Part shown: positions 1-12,569 of the stretch, in pieces
Layout: every line of letters starts with the position of its first letter
How positions within the stretch are numbered: position 1 is the first letter of the stretch
Source: Sarcocystis neurona
Taxonomy: Eukaryota; Apicomplexa; Conoidasida; Eucoccidiorida; Sarcocystidae
Length of the DNA: 64,000 nucleotides
Direction: 5' to 3'
NCBI GenBank assembly: GCA_000727475.1
Contig: KL647318.1
Span: forward strand, 1,001,047-1,065,046
Made by a program: the position numbers and the translations under genes
The notes under the pieces: model-generated
What the model was told of the DNA's origin: nothing
Database searches by the model: none
Seen by the model: the letters and a program-made list of their open reading frames with translations, nothing else

Positions 1-480
1 GACGAAGGACCCGAGCAGCAGCAGGGAGACGGGGAAGCAAATAAGCCGCGCAGCAGGAAAGCGCCGGCGGCGCCACGAGCAGAGACACAGAGACAGGAGA
101 AGAAAACAGAGACACAGGGGGTGGCTACAGCGAAGAAGAATACCGCGGGGGCACGGCGGAAGACACGAATGGAGAGACGAGACGGGGAGACGGGGAGAGG
201 GGAGGGGGGAATATGAAGTAGAGACGGATAGAGAGGGAAAGGGGGAGTATATTACTACTTCGTTTCTGGAGGGGAGAGGGCAGAAAGACAGAAAAAAAAG
301 GGAAACGGAGGCACGCACAGACACGGAGAAAAGAAGCGAATCTCCTGCATTGAAATTGAGGTGTATATACACCGGGAGAGATATATATGTGCGGACGCAT
401 GTATATACGCAGAGAGATAGAAAAACTGAGAGAAAGGAACAGATAGAAAGGGAAAAGTTATCTGCGTCTGTATATGGACA
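1..480. repeat. purine-rich low-complexity tract
   Basis: The plus strand is almost all purine here (runs of GA, GGGGA and AGAGAC). There is no convincing exon; open frames on the minus strand are pyrimidine-coded Ser/Leu/Phe strings with no splice context. It reads as the flank of the AT/GA microsatellite block that follows. Confidence 0.7.
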
Positions 481-658
481 CTAATACATACACACACACG
501 GATATATACACAGACACAAAGAGAGAGAAAAGGACATATATATATATGTGTATATATGTATGTATGTATACACATATATAGAGAGAGATGAGAATGAGAC
601 AGACAGACATATATATGTATATACGTATACGCATATATATACAGAGAAAGCGAGACGG

Positions 659-691
<33 letters not shown>

Positions 692-1830
692 TAAACATAT
701 ATATAGAGAGAGAGAAAATGAGACAGACAGACATATATACATATATATATACATATATACGTATATGCATATATAGAGAGAGAGAGAAAATGAGACAGAC
801 ATATATAAATATATATGCGTATACGCATATATAGAGAGAGAGACGGATATATATATATATACATATATATGTATGTATACATATATATATATGTATGTAT
901 GCACATCAAATATATAGAGAGAAAGAAGGAGACAGACATATATATATATATGTATACACATATATAGAGAGAGAATGAGACAGACATGTATATACATATA
1001 CGCATATATATGCGAGAGAGAGACGGACAAATATATATATATATATGTATGTATATGTATATATATATAGAGAGAGAGAGAGACATATATGTATATATAT
1101 ATACGTATACGCATATATAGAGAGAGAAATAGAGGCGGAGATATTTATATGTATGTATACACATCTATATATAAAGAATGAGACAGACATATATATATAT
1201 GGAGAGAAAGAGAGAGAAAGAGAAGGGAGGACAGACATGTTTATGTGTTTACGTATGTAGAGGCGAGAGAGATACAGACATATGTATCTATGTATGTATA
1301 CATATATATACATATATATATACAGAGAGATAGAGAGACAGATATATATATCTATATATGTATACACACACATATATATGGATATATAGAGAGAGAGAAT
1401 GGTGTACGTATATGGGGAGATTAATACATATTTATATGCATACAAAGAGAAAGAAAGAGACAGATATGTATATGTGTGTATATATATGTGTATATGTATG
1501 CACACATATGTAGATAGAGATATATATATATATAGGTAGAGAGAGAGAAAATAGGGTATATACGTCTGTTTGGAGCCACGTACATATATAGAGACGGATA
1601 TATAGAGATACGACATATACTGCAGAGAGAGAATAGAAGAGTGTGTGTACGTGTCTGTGGAGAGTTTAATATATAGAGAGAGAGGGACATACATACGGAG
1701 AGAAAGACAGAAAGACATAGAGGCATATATATATCTGTGTGTGTACATGCATATATAGAGAGCTTGATAGAGAGACATAGACATATATAGGGAGACAACT
1801 ATATCTATGTATATAGAGAGCAGCAGAGCA
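480..1830. repeat. higher-order (TA)n / GAGA / GAGACAGACA array
   Basis: A composite repeat unit recurs about every 50-130 bases. Each unit has a TA or GTATATAC tract, then ATATAGAGAGAGAG, then AATGAGACAGACATATAT. Unit length and order vary. Long open frames on both strands translate to Tyr/Ile/Ser/Leu monotony (YIYIYI, LSLSLY), which is the translation of the microsatellite and not a gene. Confidence 0.85.
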
Positions 1831-2214
1831 AGACAGAGAGCGGAAGATGAAGAGAAAAAGACGGAGGTATTCGTCTGAAGAGAAGAATTTAAAGAAAGCG
1901 ATGTGGCGGAGGAAGAGGACGCCCGCGTTTGACGGGGAAGTGCCTCCTGTCCCGACTCAAAGACGCGAGCAGCCCAGCCAAGGGAAGCCACACGAATTCA
2001 CGTATACACACACGTGTGTGCGGGAATTTATGGGAGAAGAAGTTGGCCAAATGCTCGTTTGCAGCAGAAAATAACGTCTGCTCACGGTGACCTGCCCGGC
2101 GGCAATTTCCCGCTCTGCTTCTCTCCGCGAAACGACCCCTGCGAGACTCAGACGCCGCGCCAGCCACTCGAAACTCCTGCAGCAGCAGCAGGCGCGACAG
2201 CAGCAGTAACAGAA
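1831..2214. other. unique spacer, no gene supported
   Basis: Mixed-composition sequence between the AT/GA array and the first CAG block. It holds an EcoRI-like GAATTC and short CACA runs. Frames are open on both strands but show no domain and no clear pair of splice signals. Confidence 0.4.
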
Positions 2215-2955
2215 AGAAACAGCAGGAGCGAGAGCAGCAGCAGGAGCGAGAGCAGCAGCAGGAGCGAGAGCAGCAGCAGGAGCGAGAGCAGCAGCAGGAG
2301 CGAGAGCAGCAGCAGGAGCGAGAGCAGCANNNNNNNNNNNNNNNNNNNNNNNNNNNNNNNNNNNNNNNNNNNNNNNNNNNNNNNNNNNNNNNNNNNNNNN
2401 NNNNNNNNNNNNNNNNNNNNNNNNNNNNNNNNNNNNNNNNNNNNNNNNNNNNNNNNNNNNNNNNNNNNNNNNNNNNNNNNNNNNNNNNNNNNNNNNNNNN
2501 NNNNNNNNNNNNNNNNNNNNNNNNNNNNNNNNNNNNNNNNNNNNNNNNNNNNNNNNNNNNNNNNNNNNNNNNNNNNNNNNNNNNNNNNNNNNNNNNNNNN
2601 NNNNNNNNNNNNNNNNNNNNNNNNNNNNNNNNNNNNNNNNNNNNNNNNNNNNNNNNNNNNNNNNNNNNNNNNNNNNNNNNNNNNNNNNNNNNNNNNNNNN
2701 NNNNNNNNNNNNNNNNNNNNNNNNNNNNNNNNNNNNNNNNNNNNNNNNNNNNNNNNNNNNNNNNNNNNNNNNNNNNNNNNNNNNNNNNNNNNNNNNNNNN
2801 NNNNNNNNNGAGCGAGAGCAGCAGCAGGAGCGAGAGCAGCAGCAGGAGCGAGAGCAGCAGCAGGAGCGAGAGCAGCAGCAGGAGCGAGAGCAGCAGCAGG
2901 AGCGAGAGCAGCAGCAGGAGCGAGAGCAGCAGCAGGAGCGAGAGCAGCAGCAGCA
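2215..2955. repeat. 18-bp tandem repeat (GAGCGAGAGCAGCAGCAG)n interrupted by a gap
   Basis: Perfect 18-bp units run into the gap on the left and out of it on the right, so the array was too long to assemble. 18 is a multiple of 3, so each frame gives a six-residue period: Glu-Arg-Glu-Gln-Gln-Gln, Ser-Glu-Ser-Ser-Ser-Arg or Arg-Ala-Ala-Ala-Gly-Ala. Which frame, if any, is translated cannot be decided. Sequence on either side is not obviously coding. Confidence 0.9.
2330..2809. other. assembly gap (480 N)
   Basis: A run of N inside the 18-bp array. The true length is unknown, because both edges lie in identical repeat units. Confidence 0.98.
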
Positions 2956-3109
2956 GCTCCCCCACAAAGAGCGGGGAGTCTGCTGTCAGAGAGGAAGTGG
3001 CCGCATTTCGGCAAAACGACGCGAGGAGCGCAGCAGCACCGTCACGTCGCAGAAGTTCGAAGAAATCAGCTCCAACTGCGCTCCTCCACAACTCATAATA
3101 AAAGACAGT

Positions 3110-3330
3110 AGCGCCCCTACAAATTTATATATATATGTACATACACGTATATATAGATATATATACACATATACTCATATAAATATATTCCTACCTACAA
3201 GTAAGCATACATATATATATACATGCATACATATGTACGCATATACATATACTCATACATACATACACACACACATACGTACTTGCATATATACACACAA
3301 AGCGATACACAGCGACTCACACTTACATAC

Positions 3331-3362
<32 letters not shown>

Positions 3363-3880
3363 GCATACGTCGTACTTAAGAATACATATATATGTATATG
3401 TATATGAAAGTGTGTGTGTTAACATGTGGAGAAACAGGCAGGTATTCCTTTCACGACAAAAACTTGACACACAAAAATTTACACCACCCCACATATATAT
3501 ATACATCCACTTATATATATACATACACAGATATGTATATATGTACACACATGTACAGGGCCACGTACCTACACCACCCCATACATACATACGTATACAC
3601 GTATATATATATATGCATATGTATATGGCCACGTACACGTACTTACACCATCCCATACATACATATGTACAGATACATATATATATATACATATACATGT
3701 GGACATGTGCTTTTATATGTGAGAGAGAGGGACACCGGCTCCGAGACAGGCGGTAGAAATACTGGAAGAAAGACAGAGAAGAAGCAACACAAACACATGA
3801 CGAGGCCTCGCCTTCCCTAAATATACATACATACACACATATATATATGTATATATATTTAGATGTGTTCGTATCTCTTT
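3110..3880. repeat. AT-rich microsatellite and CCACCCCATACATACATA minisatellite
   Basis: Mostly TATA, CATACATA and GTATAT tracts. Between about 3480 and 3700 a compound unit recurs three times: a CCACCCC or CCATCCC block, then CATACATAC, a TA tract, and GGCCACGTAC. The Tyr/Ile/His/Thr translations are repeat artefacts. No gene is visible. Confidence 0.75.
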
Positions 3881-3959
3881 AAAGCGTGGGTCTACTCGGA
3901 AAGGAGAGGAGACGGAGAGGTGGTAGAGATATGAATGGATGTACTTTAAGAGGTGATTT

Positions 3960-4480
3960 ATGGAGATATATAGCGACTCCACAAATGCTGCTGCACGCGT
4001 GAACAATCTCCGCCTGCGAGGTGCTGCCACCGCAGAAGAAATGTCGCACCGTTTCCGCAGCTGCAGCGTTCGTCCCAGTACCATATCTGCCACTTTTTTC
4101 CCTCTTCGCTCCTTCGGCTGCTTCTCCTTTGCTGCTGCTGCTGCTGTTTCTCGGGCTGCTCGTCCTTCTGCTGCTGCTGCTCCTGCTGCTATTCCTGCCT
4201 ATCCTGCTGCTGCTGGTTCTGCTGCTGCTGCTGCTCGCCCTCCTGCTGCTGCTGCTCGCTCTCCTGCTCCTGCTGCTTCGCTTCTGCTGCTACTGCTTCT
4301 CACACGAGAGCTGGTTCTTCTCGTGCGGATGCTGCTGCCTCTCGTACGCCTGCTGCTGCTTTTCGTCTGCTGCTCCTGTTGCTTCTCCTGCTGCTGCTTA
4401 TGAAGCGGCTACTGCTGCTGCTGGTGGAGGCGCCCAAGCAAGGAATGGCAGACGCAGCAAAGCTTCGCCGGCGTCTTGAT
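3960..4480. repeat. CTG/GCT-rich block (reverse-strand CAG)
   Basis: Dense CTGCTG/GCTGCT tracts. The plus strand gives Leu, Ala or Cys strings; the minus strand would give Gln, Ser or Ala strings, the residues usually tolerated in Eimeria homopolymer tracts. If any of this is exonic the minus strand is more likely. No start, stop or splice pair could be fixed. Confidence 0.7.
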
Positions 4481-5000
4481 ATACATCGCTACGTGTGTAC
4501 GGATGTACACATATACATATATATATATTCCCACACTTACATATATTCATGTATGTGTATCTATGTTTGTACGTATGTATGTGTCTATATGTATGTATGT
4601 ATATGTGCGTACATCAGTATACACTTAGGAAAAAGGTAGACATCGCTAGCTGTACGTATATGCATGTATGTGTATGTATATATATGTACGTCTGTATGTA
4701 CGTCGCTATATATCCATTTCCACACCCACAAAAACGTATGTATATATATACACATAATCGTATGTACATGTATGTATACATGTAGATACACGTTTAAATA
4801 TGTGTGCACATGTGTGTGTATATATATATATTTTTTTTTGTATATTTTGCATACACGTGTGTGTCTATATGTATTTGTACTTGAAGAAGGTTCACTAGAC
4901 GTAAAACGGATGGTAGAAAAACTTTCAGCGTGTGAACAAGGAAGAAAATACAGAGAGAAGAAGAGGAGTAGCCACGAAAAAATATAAATTGAATGTTGGA
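4481..5000. repeat. AT-rich microsatellite cluster
   Basis: GTATGTATGTAC, TATATA and ACACAC tracts up to about 4870, then unique purine-rich sequence. Nothing gene-like was seen. Confidence 0.65.
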
Positions 5001-5671
5001 CGCGCTTATGGTTTGTTTACCAAGAGGAGACAAGAAATTATTTAGGAAAAGCTGAGGGGGGAAAAAGAAAGGAAACGAAGGGAGAGAGGACGATATAACG
5101 AAGACCGACGGGGGGAATTTAATGCGTCGTTCTCTTTCGCCGAGATACATACGTGTGTGGGAGTGAAAATACGTCGAGAAAAGAAAGAATTACGGAAGAA
5201 AAACGGAGGGAGGCAAAGGGAAACAGGGAAGAAACGAGAAGAAGAAGAAAAGACGAACGGGAAAAGACAAGAAGACCGAGTAGTCGCAGTTTGACTGAAG
5301 CGTGTATCTATTCCACCTTCTGTACACACACAAGAGAGAGGGGGGAAAAAAGGCGCAAGAAGCAACTTTGGGGGAGAAGGATTTAGAAGAGAGACTCACC
5401 GCAAGTGAAAAGGAAGAACAACAGAGAGAATGGACCTGATAGGAGAAGCAAATAAAATTCAACTGCTGCAATTACTACCCCTACTATTACGGCGGCCAAT
5501 TCCATAGAGGTCCTTGTAACATTCCACGGAGGAAAAATTAAGTTCAGACTAGTACTACTACTAGAACTGCGTTGTGGGCCCGTTTCGCGTTCAGAAAGAG
5601 ACTGCAGATATACAGAGACATATAGCGATTTGTAGAATTACCTGGGGAGGGGAAGTTGAGATTCGACTCTT

Positions 5672-6307
5672 ATGACTACGGCAATTATATTGTGTGGGTC
5701 GGTTCCACGACCAGAGAAACTGCAGGTAAATACAGAGACACTGTTGAAATTGTCTGTGTCTTCGTGGAGAGATAGGTGTTCGGTTGTATCTCTGTTTACG
5801 TGTGTGCGTGCCAAAGATTTTTTATACGCACGAGGAACGCGCGGGCACGGCAGAGAAGAAAACGAAGAGAACGGAAAGGGAAACACGCAACGTGGAAGAC
5901 GGTTCCGGCGAGTGTGGCTTTATCAAATCGTTGAAAAATACGGGTTTTTAGAGAAGGAGCGACGGAAAGAGAGGAAGAGAGAGAAGAGTGACGGAGGAGA
6001 GGACGGGGAGAAGAAGATTGCCGGGGGGAAGGAAATCGCGAGAAAACGTGAGCGCGCGACCAAGATGACAAAGAACGGAGGGAGAATGAAAAAGTCTAAA
6101 GAAATGCACATAATTGTGCACCGTAGACGAGAAGAAGAGAAGATGATGATGTTGCTGAAGAAAGAAGGACCTTGTTTTGCACGGGGTTGTAGACACGGGA
6201 AAACGAGACAACAACGACTATTCCCCCGTGCCCCGCGCCAATTTTTTTCCGCGCAGAGGAAGGAAAGTTTAGCAGAAAAGGTGGTGCTTCTTGCCCCTCA
6301 CTGTTAA
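5672..6307 (+). CDS. candidate basic, charged hypothetical protein (211 codons)
   Basis: An ATG-started frame of 211 codons that I do not recognise. Residues 85-165 are dominated by Lys, Arg and Glu, including blocks such as KERRKERKREK. The surrounding plus strand is purine-rich over more than 1 kb, and that alone produces Lys/Arg/Glu/Gly codons without stops, so the frame may be fortuitous. The first 60 residues (CGSVPRPEKLQ, SSWRDRC) have more normal composition. No domain, signal peptide or membrane segment is visible. It could be an exon of a spliced gene or noncoding. Confidence 0.2.
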   Translation: MTTAIILCGSVPRPEKLQVNTETLLKLSVSSWRDRCSVVSLFTCVRAKDFLYARGTRGHGREENEENGKGNTQRGRRFRRVWLYQIVEKYGFLEKERRKERKREKSDGGEDGEKKIAGGKEIARKRERATKMTKNGGRMKKSKEMHIIVHRRREEEKMMMLLKKEGPCFARGCRHGKTRQQRLFPRAPRQFFSAQRKESLAEKVVLLAPHC

Positions 6308-6770
6308 AGCGATGGAAACGACAAAAAGAAAGAAGTTATGATACTGCTTCCACACCGGGAAGGCATAAACGAATTTCAAAGTCATGGAAAATCATCTTTT
6401 TGCGGTATCGCCTCGCGCGCACACAGACGCGTGCAGTGGGATTATCATAAGAAAAGGAAAAAGAGCGGCTCCTACTGTTGCGGCTGCGGGGGAAAAACAA
6501 CAGACGAACTTTAGCCGGAGATTTCCCTTCATAAGATTAATGGGGATTCACTTGGAAGAACCGTCTTTAGTCCATATATGTAGACACAACTTCTGCAACG
6601 TGGAAGGCAACTGACACCGATACACAAGACACAAATGTCAGTCGCCGTCTACGTAAAAAAAAGAGATACTACTATCACAGGCGTGAAAGCGATGCAATGT
6701 ACGCGTACCCATCACCTCACTCATTCTCAATACAGCTATCGGAGAACTTACTTGCGCTGTCATTATGAAT
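6308..6770. other. unique AT-balanced spacer
   Basis: No repeat and no convincing exon. Short frames are present on both strands without splice context. Confidence 0.4.
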
Positions 6771-7029
6771 ATATACATATATATATATGTCAGATCCACC
6801 GGTAACACAGGCACACCGCAACATATATATATATATATATATATAGATAGATAGATAGATAGATATGGATATAGGTATGGGTACAGACATAGATATACAT
6901 ACAGTTATGGACAGATGTGTCTATGTGTATATACATATATATGTATGCAATACATTTCCATTGTCCTTGTACAATGCGTCTATATATAGATATACATAAC
7001 ACAGCCACACTACAAGCTGTATGTGTATG

Positions 7030-7061
<32 letters not shown>

Positions 7062-7330
7062 TATGAATGGAAGGCTCTTCCACGGTCCTTGTGCATGTGT
7101 ATACATAGAGATAGAGGTCTGCAGGTAACATAGACATCCTCGGTGGTATACACACATACACATATATAACGCCGGCACCCTATTTTTAGCTGTGGGTACG
7201 GACCACCTCGCATATCGTCAGATATTTATTCACGTGTATCCGTGTATACATGTATGTATGACTTAACAGCTGCTCATAATATATAAATGTATATGTGTAC
7301 ATGTGAGGGTATACGCTTATGTAGATTTGT
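6771..7330. repeat. TA / GATA / GTATAC microsatellite cluster
   Basis: Contains (TA)n around 6821-6844, (TAGA)n at 6841-6866 and further TA tracts near 7030-7065. Minus-strand Tyr/Ile strings are repeat translations. Confidence 0.8.
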
Positions 7331-7379
7331 TTACATACATCGCACACAAAACATCTAACCCAGACCTGCCGGCGACACG

Positions 7380-7880
7380 TCATGCCGCCGGTGCTGCTGC
7401 TGCGGATGGTGACGCTACTGCTGCTGCTGTTTGTCTTGCTACTGCTGGGTGAATCAGACCCTGCTGTCTTTGTTGATGCGGCTGCTGCTGCCACTGCTAC
7501 TCGTGATGTACCTCCCGCTGCGACCCTCTCACTCTGGGTGCGTGCCACTGGTCGTGCGTTGCTGCTGCTGCTGCTGCTGCCCCTTCACGCTGTTGCTGCG
7601 TTGCTCTGGGCTGCTGCCAGTCCTCTTTCTTCTCTCGTTCCCCGCATTGCATGTTGCTGCTGCCTCTGCTAGTGCGCCGTTACGAACGACCGCCGTTGCT
7701 ACTGCACCTGCTGCTGCCGCCAGTGTCGGGGCTGGCGCGTCTGCTATCGTAAGCGGTATGAACGCAGCTGTTGTTGCTGCTGGGACAGCTGCAGGTGCTG
7801 CTGTTCTTGATGACGGTGCTCCGTGTGTTGTTTCTCCTGCTGCTGCTAGTCGAAGTAGCCGGCACCCCGCTGCTGAACAG
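7380..7880. repeat. CTG/GCT-rich block
   Basis: Imperfect CTG repeats interspersed with unique codons. The plus strand reads Leu-rich or Ala-rich; the minus strand reads Ala/Thr/Ser-rich (for example TAAFIPLTIADAPAPTLAAAAG near 7690-7760). The minus frame looks more like a protein than the Leu homopolymers, so a minus-strand exon is possible but has no fixed ends. Confidence 0.6.
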
Positions 7881-7984
7881 GAGGAGGAGAAAGAAACGTT
7901 CGACATTTTTTTATGCGGGAGCGCAGGGCCGCCACCTGGGACGCGCACATTTTCGAAGAGTATATGGATAATGGGGTGTGTGTA

Positions 7985-8227
7985 GACATGTCGATAAACA
8001 AGCACGCACATACACTTTTTCATCTACGGTATAGCACCACAGAATTGCTACTGTGCAAGTATATCTACGTATATATATGCATATAAATCAGTACATAAGG
8101 GACACGCACATACAGTCATTCGTTAACGTGTATAGAACTGCAGATTTTCTACTATGGAAATATACCTATATGTATGTGCGTACGCAGTCATCGATTTAGG
8201 TGTGCAGAATCACAGATCTTCTGTTAC

Positions 8228-8258
<31 letters not shown>

Positions 8259-8895
8259 GATTGTACGCGCCGGCATACCCACGAATGCGGACGTATTAGA
8301 CGGAGTGCTACAGACTGAGTAGAAAATGTGTGTAGAGGGACAGTTGACGACTAAACGCGCAAGCACGAAGATCTGTCGACATGTGTGTAGATATATATAT
8401 ATATATATATATGTGTATAGACTTATGGTAACACCGTATAGGGACATGCATTCGGATAGCGTTATGGACATCAAAACAGCAATAAGAAACGACACTTCCA
8501 TTGTTATTCAGGTCGGTCTTCAGGACAGAGCGGCCTTACATATGTACGAATACGCCTAGATATGTCTGGCACATAGGCGGACACCACTTATGTATCTATC
8601 TCTATACATAAATCTATCTGTCCTCTGTTCCTGTGTTCAGGAGCGTCAGCACTGCGTACAGATACGCTCGTATATATACGTATTCCTATGAGTATTGATA
8701 CGCGTGCGCGACATCCCTGCGTCTCCTTCTGCGTGTGCATATACACATATATATATATATATACACACTTCGAGGAAGACAACCATAATGCCTCTGTGTC
8801 AGCACGAAGACAAGAGACTACAGATAGGCTTTGTATAGTGGGAAAAGTCTGCAGAAACTGACACAGGTATACGCACACCAGACACACACTCTGTG
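7985..8895. other. unique DNA with short TA tracts, no gene supported
   Basis: TA runs at about 8226-8246, 8391-8411 and 8745-8763 lie in otherwise unique sequence. I see no exon with both splice signals. Confidence 0.45.
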
Positions 8896-8906
8896 TTGTA
8901 GAGAGG

Positions 8907-9223
8907 CAAAAGAAGCTGCATCACTTGTTGCCTGGGCGGAGAAAAACGTTTGTACGTGGATAGGCAGACACCTGCCACGTATACGTGCGGGTCCGATGCA
9001 ATGCTGTGGAGTCTTTCACTACAACAGCGGCGACCCTCATCAGAGTGTCCCGCAACGTCCTTTCATTTTTCAAACAGTTGTGGCTTGGGGCCCTCTCGCG
9101 GTGTTTCCCCTTTTCAGCAGCAACGCGTTACTGTTCGCAGGCGACTGCAGCTGCAGTCACGTTCCCCACGATGGTCTACTATTTCCTGATGACTCGAAGA
9201 TTGCTTCGATCCCGCCTCTGTAA
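8907..9223 (+). CDS. candidate terminal exon, unknown protein
   Basis: An open stretch of about 105 codons with balanced composition, including AKEAASLVAWAEKN and later FQTVVAWGPLAVFPLF, ending in TAA. It follows TTGTAG (about 8897-8902), which could act as a splice acceptor. It has no ATG of its own, so it would be an internal or last exon. It contains several cysteines and a hydrophobic segment. I do not recognise it, and the call rests only on composition in a repeat-poor island. Confidence 0.25.
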
Positions 9224-9900
9224 AGCCGCACGAATGCGTAGATGAACGTGTGTCTATACACGTATGTATTTGTTTGTGTGAATGTAACTCTTCATACGCC
9301 GATGCACGCCCTCAGGCCCACAAGTACGCATCCGAGTGGGGATGGACGAAGACGTGCGTGTATGTATACTTGTGTCTGTGAGAATACCTGTGTATAGGTC
9401 GGTCTACGCCCTCCCACGGATATCCGTACGCATCAGAGTTTGTTTTTGTGGATGCTTCTATGAAGGTATGTACGTGTGGATTCCTTTTCTCGTGCGGCTG
9501 CAAGCTGGGCTTTTTGTGCTCGCACTAGCTGGACGCCTCATAGAACGGAACCTGCATATACATACACGTCTGCAAGCATCCCTTACGTGTTTATTGAATA
9601 CGGGTATGTATTACGCGTATGCATTACACTCACACATGCGCTTGTACATACGTAGAGCTAGATCTGAAGACGGGCCTGCACAACAGAGATAAGTAGACAA
9701 CCGTACACACACTCGGGCAGTCCTTCCATATATCAGCCACACGAACATCCACATATCCAGACGCGTTCGCAGAAGTTCGAATGTGCTTCCCTAACTGAGG
9801 ACAGCACACCGCTGAAAATTCGGTTAAGTGATTCTTGCTGCTTGCACAGCAACTATGACATTTCATGAGTTGTCACGAACTCACGCACTCTCAACAGTGC
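9224..9900. other. unique spacer, no gene supported
   Basis: Sequence of about 50% GC with scattered short CATATA motifs. No exon with consistent splice signals was found. Confidence 0.4.
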
Positions 9901-9959
9901 CGCAGGAGCGCCGTCTTACTGACTGTCCTACTGCAGCAACTGGTTTTCTATGGGAGTCC

Positions 9960-11130
9960 CAGGGTGAGGGTGCTGCTGCCGCTGTTGCTCGGCTTTTGCT
10001 GCCCAACTTCTGCTGCTGTCGTTCTCGGGAGTGCTGCGCTCACAGGAAGTGCTGCTGGCCCACAACATGCACGTTCGTGTCCCTATAGATGCGGTAGTTT
10101 GTGCTTGCTACCGGCTGCTGCTGCTCTTCATTTTGCTGCTCCTGCTCTTGATCCTGCGGCGTCTGCTTCGCCGGAACGTCTTCGTCTGCGGCACTTCTTT
10201 TCCCTGTGAAGCTGGCGTTGGCTTCTGTGTCGCTGAAGTGTGAGGGCGAGACTGACCTCCTGTAAATGCTGATAGAATGCGTACTTCAGAAAGCGCGTGG
10301 CAACAGCTGCAACCGCAGCGCCGTGACTAACAGCAGCAGCAGCAGCGGTGTCGGTCCCAGCAGCAGCAGCAGTGGCGTCACTCCCAGCAGCAGCAGACGA
10401 GATGTTCAACAGCACCTTAATATCAAAGACAACGCCGGCAGCGAAAGAGCTAGAGGTGGTGTACCAGCAGTCGCGGAACGCGGGTGGCACGAAGTCAGAG
10501 GCGAGCCACGGCTGCGAGGCGCAGCAGCAGCAGCAGCACATAGACTGAGGGCAGCAGCAGCAGCGGCATAATGACATACTGTGGCAAGCGTAAAGGCAAT
10601 CGCACGCGAGGCGCATTGCTGACAGGGGCAGCGTTAGCTGTGGCAGCACCAGGAACGGAGGACTTTTTGCAGTGGCGCGAACTCAGGTTCGACTAGTGCA
10701 GCAGCAACTTCCACACAGTATCAGCCAGAAATAGACGCAACACGCTGCTACGGCAGCAACAGCAGCAGCACCGGTAGCACCACCAGCGGCGCATCCCCCT
10801 CTCCAGGAGTAACAGCTGCAGGAGAGGCAGTGCGTCAGGAAGACTCGCACTCTCAGCACCTTCAGCAACAAGAAAGGCAACACGAGTCCTCCGGAAACAG
10901 CAGCAGCAGTGGCCCTAGGAGCAGCAACGAAATGAACGTGGGCTACAGAGCTACGTATCCTGTAACGCTAGATCCATACTAGCATTTCCGCAGCAACCCA
11001 ATAGGAGCAGCGACATTAACAGCAGCTGCTGTGGAGAGACGGCACCCGCAGCCATCCGCAAGGCAGGCGCAGCAGCAGCAATACATGCAACAGTGGCAGG
11101 GGCAAGCAACAGAGGAGCAGCAGGCGTAGG
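9960..11130. repeat. alternating CTG and CAG blocks
   Basis: CTG/GCT-rich from about 9970 to 10250, then CAG-rich from about 10310 to 10560 and 10740 to 11130. The switch of repeat strand makes it unlikely that one exon spans the whole block. Frames are open on both strands. Confidence 0.65.
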
Positions 11131-12560
11131 TCCCAGTGTTCGACAAGTAGACATGCCGCATTTTGGCGTCACAGAGGACGAGGAGTTCGGAAGTAAAGGA
11201 AAGCTTGAGTTCTACTGACGCGTGTAACTCTCGCACACTTAAACTTTTGCGGAATGCGAAGTTCTGAGGAGGTGTTGTACTGGGCAGGAAGTGCCGGGTT
11301 TTCTTTTTCGCTGTTTTGCTTAATTGCCTCTCGTGCGATAAATACTGACACGCAGCGAAGAGACAGCGAATCCGAAGTTTAACTGTGTCAGAAATAGATA
11401 TGAATTCTCTGTGTGACGGGCGGCGGCCGTAATTTCAACTGCGAATCTGCCCACAACCAGCAGGAAGACGCCTAGACGAACACACAAAACGCAGATAGAC
11501 GCAGGCGTTTGTGCAGTGGAAGATGCCGCAAAAACGTCCGTGGAAGAGTCAATCGCGGAAAGACCCCCAGAAATCAATATCCAAGACAAACCTCTGCTCT
11601 AAGCAAAGCCAACGACGCACCGGTATTTCTGCCAATTATTTACACGTACAGAAGCTGCAGCAGTACGTCAGAAAAGAAGAGAGGGGCATCCACGCCCAAA
11701 ATGAAGCTGCAGTAATATGGTAAGCAAGTAAGTGAACTGGGCATGTGTATGCCGGTAATATACGTGTATGAGAAAGCAACACCAGTACGTTAGAAGGAAT
11801 ATTGAGGGTACCTATGCTAATAATATACATGTATGTATGGAGAAACTACACCAGCGCTTAAGAGGGGCAAACGTATACAGGTATCTGTGCGAATAGTGTA
11901 TAAAGAAGCTGCAGGCGCGCTGTTCAGCAAGGAAAACTCGCGCGTTGCAGGGTTCAAGAAGCAAGGAAGAATAAATTTTCTGGCGTTTCCGCGCTCGCCG
12001 GATACGCGTGCCACTCTCCCGACACGAGCCTCTGCCGCGTGGACCAAGTAGCCAGAAAACGGCTGCAGATGAGTTCCAGTCACTAATATCTGCATCTAGA
12101 AACACCGCGTCGTCGTTGGTCTCCTCTAGTCCTGCCACAAACGCAGCTAGCGAAGACAACTTCCTTCCATCACAGAGAAGAATCACGAAATTCTGCACGG
12201 GGCACACAGACACACACACAGAAACACACAGGAGGAGTAGAGAAATACGTACGGGAGAAGAGGGAGCTAGAGAAGTACACAAAGACAGTGAAGTAATATC
12301 TGGAGTCTTTGCGGGTAGAAGAGCGGACAGAGACACAGACAGTTACACACGTACACAGGGCAGAATTAAAAGAATCTGTGCACAGGAAAGAGGGGGACTT
12401 TCACAGCCCCAGTAGAAAAGTATCTGGCGTTTGCGCAGAGACACAAGGACGTACAAGCTACCCAGACTCTGCAAAGAAAGGAGGGAGAGAGGAAGAGAGG
12501 TAAAGACACGAGCGTAAATAGTCAGACACCGGAAGGACGCAGTGTGGCAAATACTGAGAG
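11131..12560. other. repeat-poor island, no gene supported
   Basis: Unique sequence with ATACGTGTATG-like motifs near 11760-11840 and CACA runs near 12210-12230. Several frames of 60-170 codons are open on both strands (minus 11812-12336 is the longest), but none shows a domain or clear exon borders. Confidence 0.4.
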
Positions 12561-12569
12561 AGTAGACAC

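Noticed and set aside
255..1991. Long minus-strand frames rich in Tyr/Ile/Ser/Leu
   Set aside because: They are direct translations of TA/GA microsatellites. No unique segment or splice context was seen in the array.
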